64,000 nt of DNA, taken from assembly GCF_001484605.1 (NCBI RefSeq), contig NZ_CP013747.1:62001-126000 (forward strand), in the 5' to 3' direction. Source of the DNA: Pseudarthrobacter sulfonivorans (lineage in GTDB: Bacteria; Actinomycetota; Actinomycetes; Actinomycetales; Micrococcaceae). Within the stretch, counting starts at the first letter, position 1; each line of letters starts with the position of its first letter. The position numbers and the translations under genes are program-made. Of this stretch, positions 50,435-59,172 are shown one piece after another. Under the pieces are notes generated by a model. It searched no databases. It had not been told where the DNA came from and saw nothing but the letters and a program-made list of their open reading frames with translations.

Positions 50435-51372
50435 GACAGCCGAACTTTCGGATTGAGCCAGCCCTGGGCGAGGTCGATGATGAGGTTGACGGCCACCACG
50501 ATTGCCGCCGTGGCGACGACGACTCCCATCACGACCGGGATGTCACCCTGGCCGGTGGCGGCCACGGTGATCTGCCCGAGGCCGGGCAGTGCGAAGATCT
50601 GTTCCACGATGACGGCGCCGCCGAGGAGCCCGATGAACTGCACGGCGAGCACGGCCAGGGCCGGGCCGCCGGCGTTGCGCAGGACATGCCTGTAGACCAC
50701 GCGGTTGAAGGACAGGCCGCGGGCCCGCAGCGTCCGGACGTAGTCCTGGCGGAGTGCATCGATCAGCGAGCCGCGCACCTGCTGGACCACGGCGGCGATG
50801 CAGCCGATGGACAGGGCGATGATCGGCAAGGTGACAGTCGCTGCCCAGCCGCCGAACGACGTCGTAATAGGCACGTAACCGGTGGCCTTGAACCATTTGA
50901 GGTTCAGTGCGAACAGGGAAACCAGCCCCAGTGCAATCAGGAAGCCGGGGATGGCAAAACCAAGCACTCCAACAAACTGGACCACCCGGTCAACCCAGCC
51001 GCGGCGGACCGCAGCCCACACACCGATGACCACGGAAATCACAGCCGCAATGATCACCGCGCCCAGGACCAGGGAGAGGGTGACTGAGAGCCGGCTGCTG
51101 ACACCTGCACTGACGAGCTGGCCGTTGAACCAGGACCGGCCAAGGTCACCCGTCAGGGCGCCGGTCAGCCAGTCCCAGTACTGGACAGGGAGCGGGCGGT
51201 CCAGGCCCAGCTGGCTGGCCTTCAGGGCAACCTGAGCGTCGCTGGCGGTGGGGCCCACGAGGCGGCGCGCGATATTTCCGCCCCCTGCATAGAGCAGCAG
51301 GTAGGCGACCGTGGTAATGACGAACAGCAACAGGACGCCGGACAACAGGCGCCGCAGCACGAATCGGTACAT
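50431..51372 (-). CDS. ABC transporter permease (DppB type)
   Basis: A 313-residue inner-membrane permease with six predicted helices and the EAA-like loop DYVRTLRARGLSFNRVVYRHVLRNA (about residues 205-230) of the DppB/OppB family. It begins MYRFVLRRLLSGVLLLFVIT and ends in the family's FGxxLNPxVR-like [11 protein letters not shown]. It lies between the binding-protein gene and the permease-ATPase fusion of the same importer. Confidence 0.92.
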   Translation of the reverse strand: MYRFVLRRLLSGVLLLFVITTVAYLLLYAGGGNIARRLVGPTASDAQVALKASQLGLDRPLPVQYWDWLTGALTGDLGRSWFNGQLVSAGVSSRLSVTLSLVLGAVIIAAVISVVIGVWAAVRRGWVDRVVQFVGVLGFAIPGFLIALGLVSLFALNLKWFKATGYVPITTSFGGWAATVTLPIIALSIGCIAAVVQQVRGSLIDALRQDYVRTLRARGLSFNRVVYRHVLRNAGGPALAVLAVQFIGLLGGAVIVEQIFALPGLGQITVAATGQGDIPVVMGVVVATAAIVVAVNLIIDLAQGWLNPKVRLS

Positions 51373-51400
51373 TCGAAAATCCTTTGGGAGGGTTCCTGAG

Positions 51401-51442
51401 GCTGCCGGACCGGGCCGCAGTTGTGCGGCCCGGTCCGGCAGC
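51401..51442 (-). terminator. Strong intercistronic hairpin after the binding-protein gene
   Basis: A perfect 19-bp stem (arms 51401-51419 GCTGCCGGACCGGGCCGCA and 51424-51442) with a 4-nt loop lies just after the binding-protein stop. As in the sugar operon at 550-596, it probably causes partial termination or protects the upstream mRNA, giving excess binding protein. Confidence 0.75.
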
Positions 51443-51448
51443 TGTCCG

Positions 51449-52966
51449 CTAGGAGGCGGGGGTGAAGGACCAGATGTAGGGGTAGACGTTGCCCGTCTGC
51501 AGCTCCACGTTGGTCTTGGCGTCAGTCACAAAGCTGTTCTGCGGCCGGTACCAGGGAGCAAACCAGGCCTGCTCCACGATGTACTTGTTCAGTTCCTTCG
51601 CAGCCGACTTCTGCTCATCCTCGGAACCAACGTTGACTTTCTTCACCAGTTCGTCGACCTTGGGATCGGCGTATTTGTAGGGGTTCCAAGCCGAGTTCGG
51701 AGCAATTTTCATGTTGATCAGCTGCCAGTCCGACTGCTGCTCCAGAATCATGTAACTTGCGGCGTATTTTGCTGACAGCAGGTCGGCAATGAAGTTGTTG
51801 CCTGCATCGATGGTCTCGACGTTCACTCCGACATCCTTGAGTTGCTGGGTGATCAACGCAAAAATCGAGCTATTGACGAGCGGTGTGGACGGCATTTGCA
51901 GGTTAAACCCGTTCGCGTAGCCGGCCTCTGCCAAGAGCGCCTTGGCCTTGGCGGGGTCGTAGGGGTAGCGGGAGTCCAGGGACTCGTCGTACGCGTCCGA
52001 CGACGGCGGGAACACCTGGGTAGTGGGCGTGCCGCGACCTTGGTTCACGGCATCCAACAGGGACTTTGTGTCGAAGGAATAGTTCAAGGCCTGCCGGACG
52101 CGGACGTCCTTGAGTGCGGGATTGGTTGTACCCGCACGGTCAAAGAGCATCAACCCAACCCAGTTGCCTTCGAATGCATTGTTCTTGTAGCCAGCAGCTT
52201 CGGCTTCCTGGATCATTGCGATGTCAATGAGGGAGCCATTGAGCGTCCCGGACTTGACGGCGCTCAGCAATGAGGTCTGTTCCGGGTAGACGTTCAGGAC
52301 CAGGTTGTCGTAGTGCCGGAGGTCTTTGGCCCAGTAGTCAGGATTGCTCTTGTAGGTGTAGGACGTGCCGGTCACCGTGGCGGCGGTGTCCAGGACGTAA
52401 GGTCCGGAGCCGACGGGGTTGGTGGCGATATCAGCGTTTCCGAAGGAAGCCGGGCTCTGCATAAACGACGCATCCTTGGACAGGTAGCCCAGGAACGCCG
52501 GGTCAGGAGCCGACAGAGTCAGCTTCAGCGTGGTGGCGTCCACTGCCTCAGCGGTCTGCAGGGCGGCCAGGAACTGCGCGTCTGCTGATGTTCCCGCCTT
52601 GAACCGTTCAAGGTTCTGCTTGGCGGCATCCGCACTAAATGCGGTGTCGTCGGTGAACTTCACATCATCGCGCAGCTTCAGGGTCAGGACGGTCTTGTCC
52701 TCGTTGTACGTCCACTCAGTGGCCAGCATCGGCACCAGTGTGCCGTCTGGCTCCATGCGAAGCAGGGTGTCGTAAACGGCCTGGTAGAACGGCGACACGT
52801 TGGCGAAGTCGGAGTCAGCAGCCGCGAAGGACTTGGGCGCCATGAGCGTACCCAGGGTCAGTGTTTGCGAGGTCTGCTCGCTAGAGGAGTCTCCCCCGGC
52901 AGAGCAGCCGGTGAGGCTCAGGGCAACGGCGGCAACAACTGCAGCCATTCGCTTAGGTCGGAACAT
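51449..52966 (-). CDS. ABC transporter substrate-binding lipoprotein, family 5
   Basis: A 505-residue extracellular solute-binding protein (SBP_bac_5). The lipobox is VALSLTGCSAGG with Cys21. Family segments are LRMEPDGTLVPMLATEWTYNED, VKFTDDTAFSADAAKQNLERF and DVRVQALNYSFDTKSLLDAV-like text near residue 300. It is the first gene of the operon binding protein, DppB, DppC-DppD, DppF, beta-glucosidase, esterase, esterase. Family 5 proteins bind peptides, nickel or oligosaccharides; the glycosidase argues for a glycoside. Confidence 0.9.
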   Translation of the reverse strand: MFRPKRMAAVVAAVALSLTGCSAGGDSSSEQTSQTLTLGTLMAPKSFAAADSDFANVSPFYQAVYDTLLRMEPDGTLVPMLATEWTYNEDKTVLTLKLRDDVKFTDDTAFSADAAKQNLERFKAGTSADAQFLAALQTAEAVDATTLKLTLSAPDPAFLGYLSKDASFMQSPASFGNADIATNPVGSGPYVLDTAATVTGTSYTYKSNPDYWAKDLRHYDNLVLNVYPEQTSLLSAVKSGTLNGSLIDIAMIQEAEAAGYKNNAFEGNWVGLMLFDRAGTTNPALKDVRVRQALNYSFDTKSLLDAVNQGRGTPTTQVFPPSSDAYDESLDSRYPYDPAKAKALLAEAGYANGFNLQMPSTPLVNSSIFALITQQLKDVGVNVETIDAGNNFIADLLSAKYAASYMILEQQSDWQLINMKIAPNSAWNPYKYADPKVDELVKKVNVGSEDEQKSAAKELNKYIVEQAWFAPWYRPQNSFVTDAKTNVELQTGNVYPYIWSFTPAS

Positions 52967-52980
52967 CTTTGGTCCCTTTC

Positions 52981-52995
52981 ACGGTCAGTGACCGT
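52981..52995. promoter_or_regulatory. Perfect 15-bp inverted repeat in the leader of the ABC/beta-glucosidase operon
   Basis: ACGGTCAGTGACCGT (7-1-7, perfect) lies 15 bp upstream of the binding-protein ATG, close to its ribosome site. It is in the 183-bp region shared with the divergent TetR gene at 53150, making it a candidate operator for that repressor. No second copy was noticed. Confidence 0.55.
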
Positions 52996-53149
52996 CCACC
53001 ATGGACTGCCATTGGGAAAGACCGTAGCACGAAAACAGACCACATGGTAGGTTTTTGTTTGAGGTAACCGGAAATTGACCAATGTGACGTGCCACACGAG
53101 GCAAGGCCGTGCTTAGCCGGCCTGCGGCCAAGGTTGTTAGAGTTTCCAG

Positions 53150-53779
53150 ATGACTGAAACAGCGACAAGTGGTGTCGCAAACGAACGGCGCCGTCGCGGC
53201 AGCTACGCCAAGACAAAGGAGCGCCGCCAGGAAATTTTGACGGCGGCGTTCGAAGTTTTCTCCACGTCCGGATACCGGGCGGGATCCATCCAAGACATCG
53301 CCGACAAAATCGGATTAACCAAGACCGGCCTGCTACACCATTTCCCCAGCAAGGAAGCCCTGCTCGAGGCGGTCCTTACCCTTCGTGATGAGGACTCCTG
53401 GGCCGCGGCCGGCATTGTGACGGACAACGGCATGGAGACCCTGCGTGGGATCGTCCGACTCGTTCAGTACAACACCACAGTTCCCGGGCTCGTAGCCCTC
53501 CACTGCGTCCTATCGGCCGAGTCGACAGACCCGACCCACCCCGCCCATGAGTACTTTCAGCGGCGCTACAAATGGGTTCGGGAGGTTGGCGGCCAAGCAT
53601 TTTCCGATCTGGATCGTCGAGGCAGGCTAAGGCCTGGCGTGACGCCGGGCGCAGCGGGACGGCTGCTCGTGGCGCTTATGGACGGATTGCAGGTCCAGTG
53701 GTTGCTGGACAACGACTCCGTGGATATGGCCGGCGAACTGCGGACTTTCCTCGGCGCTGTTACGACCGAAGAGTTCTAG
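53150..53779 (+). CDS. TetR-family transcriptional regulator 2
   Basis: A 209-residue TetR regulator with the DNA-binding domain at about residues 20-70 (TKERRQEILTAAFEVFSTSGYRAGS, DIADKIGLTKTGLLHHFPSKEALLEAVL) and a C-terminal TetR_C domain (LFV-like GRLLVALMDGLQVQWLLDND). It is divergent from the ABC/beta-glucosidase operon. Similar regulators are common next to glycoside-use operons in actinobacteria, so it probably represses the operon until a sugar or glycoside is present. Confidence 0.88.
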   Translation: MTETATSGVANERRRRGSYAKTKERRQEILTAAFEVFSTSGYRAGSIQDIADKIGLTKTGLLHHFPSKEALLEAVLTLRDEDSWAAAGIVTDNGMETLRGIVRLVQYNTTVPGLVALHCVLSAESTDPTHPAHEYFQRRYKWVREVGGQAFSDLDRRGRLRPGVTPGAAGRLLVALMDGLQVQWLLDNDSVDMAGELRTFLGAVTTEEF

Positions 53780-53803
53780 ACGCGCCGGTGGCGGTCGCTC
53801 CCA

Positions 53804-54616
53804 CTACCGCAGGGCCGCCTGAAGGAAAGCAATCATTTCGCGATTGAAAGCCTCTGGTTCGTTCCAGTGAGGGCAATGCCCACTGTTTTCAAACACGGAC
53901 AAATGAGAGTCCGGCAGAGTCTCCGCGAGCCATTTCATGCCTTCCAGCGGAAATGACGGAGAGAAGTGGCCTGTCGCCACCCAGGATGGAACGTTGACCC
54001 TCGAAACGACGTCCCGCCAGTCCGCAGTAAAGTGGTCCACCATCAACTGAAGCACCGCCCCTGGGGGAAAGTCAGTAAGGCCACCCACCTCGGCGAGCAG
54101 TTGCCCGACGTGAGCGGGCATCGGTGGTTCGAATGACGGATTGCCCCACTGATATCGGCCGTTAACGCAATCCCAGACGTTTGCCCACTCGACAGACCTG
54201 ACACCCCAGGCCCACGACTCGTCATTGATGATCTTCGGGGACTGATCAATGGCCGCAAACGCCCGTACGCGGTCCGTGCCGAATAAGTCAAAGTATGCGA
54301 GGCAAACCGAGACCCCCAGGGAATGTCCGACAAGCGCCACCGCGTCAAGTTCCAGATGTTCAATCAGTTCGCCCACGTCTTTCCCTAGGCGGGAGACACG
54401 CTGACCGCTGGTCGGCGACTCTGAACGGCCATGGAACCGCAGGTCAAGGGCGAGCGTCCGATATCCCGCGGCCACCAGCGCCTCACGTTGGAAGGCCCAG
54501 TGCTCGGCCCGGCACGTAAAACCATGGACGAGTAAAACGGCGGGTCCGGTGCCGTGATCGTCGTAGACCAGCCGAACACCGTCCGTGGTTCGAAACGACT
54601 TTTCATGATCAGCCAA
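53804..54616 (-). CDS. Alpha/beta hydrolase (enol-lactonase-like)
   Basis: A 270-residue alpha/beta hydrolase: VLLVHGFTCRAEHW (oxyanion region, about residue 25), the nucleophile elbow VGHSLGVSVCL near 97 and the histidine in NSGHCPHWNEPEAF near 250. The TTG at 54616 is favoured because AAGGAGG lies 5 nt upstream; a TTG at 54634 would put that ribosome site inside the gene. It follows the SDR gene on the same strand, divergent from LysR 2, and may hydrolyse a lactone or ester intermediate of the unknown pathway encoded on both sides of LysR 2. Confidence 0.82.
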   Translation of the reverse strand: MADHEKSFRTTDGVRLVYDDHGTGPAVLLVHGFTCRAEHWAFQREALVAAGYRTLALDLRFHGRSESPTSGQRVSRLGKDVGELIEHLELDAVALVGHSLGVSVCLAYFDLFGTDRVRAFAAIDQSPKIINDESWAWGVRSVEWANVWDCVNGRYQWGNPSFEPPMPAHVGQLLAEVGGLTDFPPGAVLQLMVDHFTADWRDVVSRVNVPSWVATGHFSPSFPLEGMKWLAETLPDSHLSVFENSGHCPHWNEPEAFNREMIAFLQAALR

Positions 54617-54704
54617 TTGCGCCTCCTTGGGCAATCAAATTTGTTTTCTTCCGCGAAGGAGCAAGGGTCGCCCGGGTGAGTACCCGAGTGCGTCCTGCTT
54701 GTCG

Positions 54705-55415
54705 TTACATCGGGTTCGATCCGACGGTGAGCCCGCCGCAAACATACAGTGTCTGGCCGGTGATGAAACCGGACCGCTCGTCGAGGAAGAATCCGGCAGC
54801 GTTGGCGATGTCCTCCGGCTGGCCGAGCCTGCCGACGGGAACGGACGAGATGATGGCCTTTGTGTGGGGTGAGTCTTCCGGGTTAGCCTTCATGAACAAT
54901 TCCGTGGCGATAGGTCCCGGTCCGATCGCATTGACCGTAATGCCGGCAGCGCCCAGTTCCAGGGCCCATGTCCGGGTCAAGCCGATAAGGCCGGCCTTGG
55001 CGGCAGAGTAGGCGGTGCGCAGTTCCTTGCCGAGGGCGGCACGGGAAGACATGTTCAGAATGCGGCCGAATCCGACCTCTGTCATGCCCTCCAGGACGCT
55101 TTGAGTGCACTGAACGGCGCATCGGAGGTTTAGGGCATGGGACTGATCAAGTTGGCTAAGGGTCTGATCCCGGAGCGGTGCCGGGAAGACCGCGCCCACA
55201 TTGTTGACCAGCCGGGTGATGGGGCCTTCCGCAAGTGCGGTTTCCAAGGCTTCCGCGGTGCTGTCGACATCGGAGAGATCGGCAAGGATCGAGCGACCAA
55301 GATCGGCATGCTGCCGGTCGATGACCACGACGTCCCATCCCTGCTTGAGTCCGTGTTGAGCAATTGCGCGTCCGATTCCTGACGCGCCGCCGGTAACTAA
55401 GAGGCGTTCGACCAT
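54705..55415 (-). CDS. SDR-family oxidoreductase 1
   Basis: A 236-residue short-chain dehydrogenase: cofactor motif VTGGASGIGRA at residues 7-17, NNVGAVF near 80, catalytic Ser in NMSSRAA near 125 and YSAAKAGL (Tyr/Lys) near 140. The ATG at 55415 (MVERLLVTGG) follows GGAAGGAAATTCTC; the upstream frame is promoter DNA. It is divergent from LysR 2 with a shared operator-like site and precedes the alpha/beta hydrolase. NAD(H) or NADP(H) use and the substrate cannot be decided. Confidence 0.88.
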   Translation of the reverse strand: MVERLLVTGGASGIGRAIAQHGLKQGWDVVVIDRQHADLGRSILADLSDVDSTAEALETALAEGPITRLVNNVGAVFPAPLRDQTLSQLDQSHALNLRCAVQCTQSVLEGMTEVGFGRILNMSSRAALGKELRTAYSAAKAGLIGLTRTWALELGAAGITVNAIGPGPIATELFMKANPEDSPHTKAIISSVPVGRLGQPEDIANAAGFFLDERSGFITGQTLYVCGGLTVGSNPM

Positions 55416-55525
55416 GAGAATTTCCTTCCTCCGCACACGTCGGCATGCGCGGAACGCTGTGGGATCAGCGCAAAGCATTGTTCCTAAGTATCCGTCAGGA
55501 AAGCTCGGCATAATGCCTAAATCCC

Positions 55526-55536
55526 ATACCAATTAC
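55526..55536. promoter_or_regulatory. LysR 2 site, SDR/LysR divergent promoter
   Basis: ATACCAATTAC lies between SDR 1 and LysR 2. Its exact reverse complement GTAATTGGTAT occurs at 56508-56518, right after the LysR stop and upstream of the MFS gene. An 11-bp exact match at both promoter regions flanking the regulator gene suggests its binding site. Confidence 0.55.
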
Positions 55537-55586
55537 GGCTAGACTGATCGGCAAAGCAGAATAATTGATTGCCCAGAGGAGAGAAA

Positions 55587-56507
55587 GTGGAAGTCAAGGA
55601 TCTTGAAGCCTTTGTCGTGGTTGCTGAAGAGCTCCATTTCGGCAGGGCTGCAGCGAAGCTGCACATGTCCCAGCCGCCTCTCAGTGCGCGGATCCGGCAA
55701 CTTGAACAAAGCCTTGGCCTGCGGCTTTTTGAACGCAGCACGCGCAGCGTTGCGCTGACGGACGCGGGGTCAAGGCTACTGGTTCCGGCGCGGAAGGTTC
55801 TTAGTCAGGTCGCCTCTGTCCAGAATCTCGCCGAATCCATCGCGGCCGGGGACCAGGGTCGCGTGCGGATCGCTTTCGCGGGCGCCTCGAGCCAGCGCGC
55901 CCTCCCGATTCTGACTCGGGCTGTTCGGGAGTCGTATCCCGGAATCGAGTTGCAGTTGGAATCTCAAACGTACGTATACACGGCGTTGAACAAGCTCCTC
56001 GAGGGTTCGTTGGATCTGGCTTTCGCACGCCTTCCTACGCCGCAGCCGGAACTTGAATCGCGCGTCGTCGAGGTCGAGCAGATCCTATGTGCCCTGCCCG
56101 AAGGGCACCCTCGAGCCAATCAGCCAAATCTGTCATTGGCGGACCTCCACGACGAGGATTTCGTCAGCCTGCCCTCTGATACCGGGTCCATCCTTCAGGC
56201 CACCATGTTTGCCCTTTGCATCACGGCAGGATTCCGGCCCCGGGTGGTTCAAATATCGCCCGACTCTGCAACAGCGCTGGCTCTTGTTGCGGCCGGGGCT
56301 GGAATCACCATCACCTTGAGTTCTGTGACGCCGGCCCAGTCGGTAGGGATCGTTTACAGAGAACTCGTCGACATCCATCCCAGCCACATGTTCGCCACAC
56401 TGACCTGGCGCAAGGATGACCCATCGCCCGCACTCTCAGCAGTCCTGGAGGTGTCCAGGTCAGCTCTGCCAACTCCCGATCTTTCTGGTTTCGATCTCAA
56501 ACTATAG
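55587..56507 (+). CDS. LysR-type transcriptional regulator 2
   Basis: A 306-residue LysR protein with the winged helix ELHFGRAAAKLHMSQPPLSARIRQL (about residues 14-38) and a CatR/BenM-like effector domain, related to LysR 1 at 14398. The GTG at 55587 (VEVKDLEAFVVVAEE) is chosen because GAGGAG lies 5 nt upstream; an in-frame TTG at 55569 would overlap that site. It stands between a leftward SDR/hydrolase unit and a rightward MFS/MLE/VOC/cyclase/SDR unit, and probably activates both. Confidence 0.88.
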   Translation: MEVKDLEAFVVVAEELHFGRAAAKLHMSQPPLSARIRQLEQSLGLRLFERSTRSVALTDAGSRLLVPARKVLSQVASVQNLAESIAAGDQGRVRIAFAGASSQRALPILTRAVRESYPGIELQLESQTYVYTALNKLLEGSLDLAFARLPTPQPELESRVVEVEQILCALPEGHPRANQPNLSLADLHDEDFVSLPSDTGSILQATMFALCITAGFRPRVVQISPDSATALALVAAGAGITITLSSVTPAQSVGIVYRELVDIHPSHMFATLTWRKDDPSPALSAVLEVSRSALPTPDLSGFDLKL

Positions 56508-56518
56508 GTAATTGGTAT
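56508..56518. promoter_or_regulatory. LysR 2 site, MFS operon promoter
   Basis: GTAATTGGTAT starts one base after the LysR 2 stop codon and is 77 bp upstream of the MFS start. It is the exact reverse complement of the site at 55526-55536. Confidence 0.55.
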
Positions 56519-56594
56519 TTCTATTCGGAACAATGTCTAGCTAATCTTTTGGGAAGGCACCAAGCCAGTCCCTCAACGAAGAGAGCTAACTGCA

Positions 56595-57950
56595 ATGACA
56601 ACAACCCCTGTGGCGGTGGACTCGGGCATCGAAGCCCGCGTCTACCGGAAAGTTGCGCTCAAGGTTCTTCCGATCCTGATGCTCGGAATGTTTGTCTCCT
56701 ATATCGACCGCGCCAATCTCGGTGTAATCGCTGGCCCGCTGTCACGTGATCTGGGTCTGACGGCGGCGACCTTCGGTCTCGCAGCCGGTTTCTTCTACAT
56801 CGGTTATCTGCTGTTCGAGATTCCGTCGAACATGTTCCTCGCCAAGGTAGGCGCACGGATCTGGCTGGCACGGATCATGGTTACCTGGGGCATCGTGACG
56901 GTGGCCATGGCCTGGATGCAGAACGATATCGCTCTTTACACCATGCGCTTCCTCCTTGGCTTGGCGGAGGCTGGCTTCACCCCCGGCGCTATACTGTTCC
57001 TCGCTCTCTGGCTGCCCGCCCGGCTGCTTCCCAAGGCAATGTCCTGGTTCAACCTGGCTGTCCCTGTCGCCTTGGCCACCGGCTCCGTAGTGACGTCATC
57101 AATCCTTCTCCTCGATGGGCTCGGCGGTATCGCGGGATGGAGGTGGGTTTTCGTTTTGGAAGGCCTGCCGGCAGTCATCCTGGCAGTAGTCTTCTTCTTC
57201 GTCCTGCCCTCTTCGCCGGATAAGGCTTCCTGGCTCGATGAAGATGAAAAAGCATACCTGGCAAAAAACGTGACTCAGCGCGCCGATGCTGGGGCTCACG
57301 AACTGAAGCAACTCCCGGCAGCCCTGCGGCGGCCGTCGCTGTGGGCATTCGCTATCACGTACTTCTTCATCCTTATCGGCTTTTGGTCGATCACCTACTT
57401 CCTTCCCTCCATTGTCAAAGAGCAGTTCAAGCTGGACGTGGTGGCATCCGGCTTCATCTCCGCGATTCCGTGGGCCATATCCGCGATCGTCATGTTCGCC
57501 ATAGTCCGCAGTATCTCCAGGACGGGCGAGCGTCGCTGGCACCTTACAGTCCCCATGATTGCCGCCGCCCTGGGTCTCCTTTTCGGAGTACTCTCCGGGA
57601 ACCCGTTCCTGTCACTTCTCGGCGTGAGCATCGCCGCTGCAGGCTTCTTCGCAGTCCTGTCAACCTTCCACGCAACCGTCGTGCAGGTCTACGCCGGCGC
57701 ACTGGCCGCTGTGTCCATCGCCCTGGTCAACTCCGTGGGTAACCTCAGCGGTCTCGTCGGTCCGTACATCCAGGGATGGCTTACCGACCTTACGGGTTCG
57801 ACCTCCACCGGTCTCCTGGTGATGTCAGGCTTCTTCGCCCTCGCTGCCGTATTCGTTTACATCCTGATCGGCTGGGCGGATCGTAAAACTGGGGGACTCC
57901 GCGGAACCCTGAACATCGAAACACCCACCTTTCCCCGCACCGAAGGATGA
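56595..57950 (+). CDS. MFS transporter, anion:cation symporter (phthalate permease-like) family
   Basis: A 451-residue 12-helix transporter. The motif MLGMFVSYIDRANLGVIAGPL in helix 1, IPSNMFLAKVGARIWLARIM in the loop 2-3 region and GLAEAGFTPGAILFLALWLP in helix 4 are those of the ACS family, which imports organic anions such as phthalate, hydroxyphenylacetate, glucarate and tartrate. It opens the rightward operon, and its stop overlaps the MLE-family gene (ATGA). The substrate is probably the acid degraded by the following enzymes. Confidence 0.9.
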   Translation: MTTTPVAVDSGIEARVYRKVALKVLPILMLGMFVSYIDRANLGVIAGPLSRDLGLTAATFGLAAGFFYIGYLLFEIPSNMFLAKVGARIWLARIMVTWGIVTVAMAWMQNDIALYTMRFLLGLAEAGFTPGAILFLALWLPARLLPKAMSWFNLAVPVALATGSVVTSSILLLDGLGGIAGWRWVFVLEGLPAVILAVVFFFVLPSSPDKASWLDEDEKAYLAKNVTQRADAGAHELKQLPAALRRPSLWAFAITYFFILIGFWSITYFLPSIVKEQFKLDVVASGFISAIPWAISAIVMFAIVRSISRTGERRWHLTVPMIAAALGLLFGVLSGNPFLSLLGVSIAAAGFFAVLSTFHATVVQVYAGALAAVSIALVNSVGNLSGLVGPYIQGWLTDLTGSTSTGLLVMSGFFALAAVFVYILIGWADRKTGGLRGTLNIETPTFPRTEG

Positions 57951-59119
57951 CCGAGACTTTGCTAGTCCAATCAACCACCCAGACAGCGCCTCCCGGTTAT
58001 GAGCCGTCAACTGCCGCACGCATCCTTGAGGTACGAACTGTGCCCTATGCGATCCCCTACAGCAAGCCGCTTAAGTTTGCGAGCGGATCAATCGCCATAG
58101 CTGACAACGTGCTTGTGGAGATCGTCACCAGCGACGGCGTAGTCGGAATAGCCGAAGCACCGCCTCGCCCCTACACCTACGGCGAGACCCAAGCCTCCAT
58201 CGTCGCGGTGATTGAGCAAATATTCGCTCCCGCCATCATCGGGCTCTCAATTCTTGACCGCGAACAGGTCAGGTCACGGCTGGCACGAACGGTCGGCAAC
58301 CCAACCGCCAAAGCCGCAATCAACATGGCCATGTGGGACGCTTGGGGAAAGACAATCGGCACCCCGGTCCACAGCCTTCTGGGAGGGTTCACCGACCAGC
58401 TCCAGGTCAGCCACATGCTGGGATTCGACGATCCCGACGTAGTGGCCGCCGAAGCCATCCAACTGCGCGAGACGCTCGGCATTTCGAGCTTCAAGATCAA
58501 GGTGGGACGCCGCCCCGTCCACCTGGACGTGGCCGTCTGCAAAGCGGTCCGCGGTGCGTTGGGGCCGGACGCCGAACTTTACATCGACGGGAACCGCGGG
58601 TGGACAGCGGCGGAATCCGCTCTGGCGATCCGTCAGCTTGAAGACGTCGGCCTCAGCCGTGTCGAGGAACTCTGCCCCGCTGATGACGTCTTGGGCCGAC
58701 GCTGGCTGGTCTCCCAGTGCCCCATCCCGTTTGTCGCCGACGAGAGCGCCCCGACACCTGCAGACGTCACCCGCGAGATCCTCGCGGGAGCAGCGACTGC
58801 GGTGAGCATCAAAACAGCCCGGACCGGCTTCTCGGACTCGTTACGCGTATCCCACCTTGCCGAGGGGCTGGGCATCGAAGCTGTCATCGGCAACCAGATC
58901 GACGCGCACATCGGTACCGTCTGCTCCCTCATTTTCGGTGCATCTCAGGAGATCACCGCGCGCTCCGCGGCGGAACTGTCCAACTACCTGGACATGGCCG
59001 ACGATCTACTCCAAGAGCCTCTCCTGATCGAGAATGGACGTATGCGGGTCCCTGACGGACCCGGCCTCGGCATCCGGCTCGATCCGGAGAAGGTCACCCG
59101 CTACCGCGTCGATCTCTGA
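57947..59119 (+). CDS. Enolase-superfamily enzyme, muconate-cycloisomerase subgroup
   Basis: A 390-residue mandelate racemase/muconate lactonizing enzyme. Metal and acid-base features are the KxK motif in SSFKIKVG (about residues 183-185), DGNRGW (Asp, about 212), Glu in RVEELCP (about 241), Asp in VADESAP (about 266) and Lys in VSIKTARTG (about 289), the layout of the MLE subgroup. It could cycloisomerise a muconate-like acid to a lactone, or epimerise or dehydrate a different acid; the local VOC, cyclase and hydrolase genes do not form a textbook pathway. The ATG overlaps the MFS stop. Confidence 0.85.
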   Translation: MTETLLVQSTTQTAPPGYEPSTAARILEVRTVPYAIPYSKPLKFASGSIAIADNVLVEIVTSDGVVGIAEAPPRPYTYGETQASIVAVIEQIFAPAIIGLSILDREQVRSRLARTVGNPTAKAAINMAMWDAWGKTIGTPVHSLLGGFTDQLQVSHMLGFDDPDVVAAEAIQLRETLGISSFKIKVGRRPVHLDVAVCKAVRGALGPDAELYIDGNRGWTAAESALAIRQLEDVGLSRVEELCPADDVLGRRWLVSQCPIPFVADESAPTPADVTREILAGAATAVSIKTARTGFSDSLRVSHLAEGLGIEAVIGNQIDAHIGTVCSLIFGASQEITARSAAELSNYLDMADDLLQEPLLIENGRMRVPDGPGLGIRLDPEKVTRYRVDL

Positions 59120-59172
59120 CACCACCAAACCTCCTCGCTCCAACCCAAACCGAACAAATCAAAGGACACATC

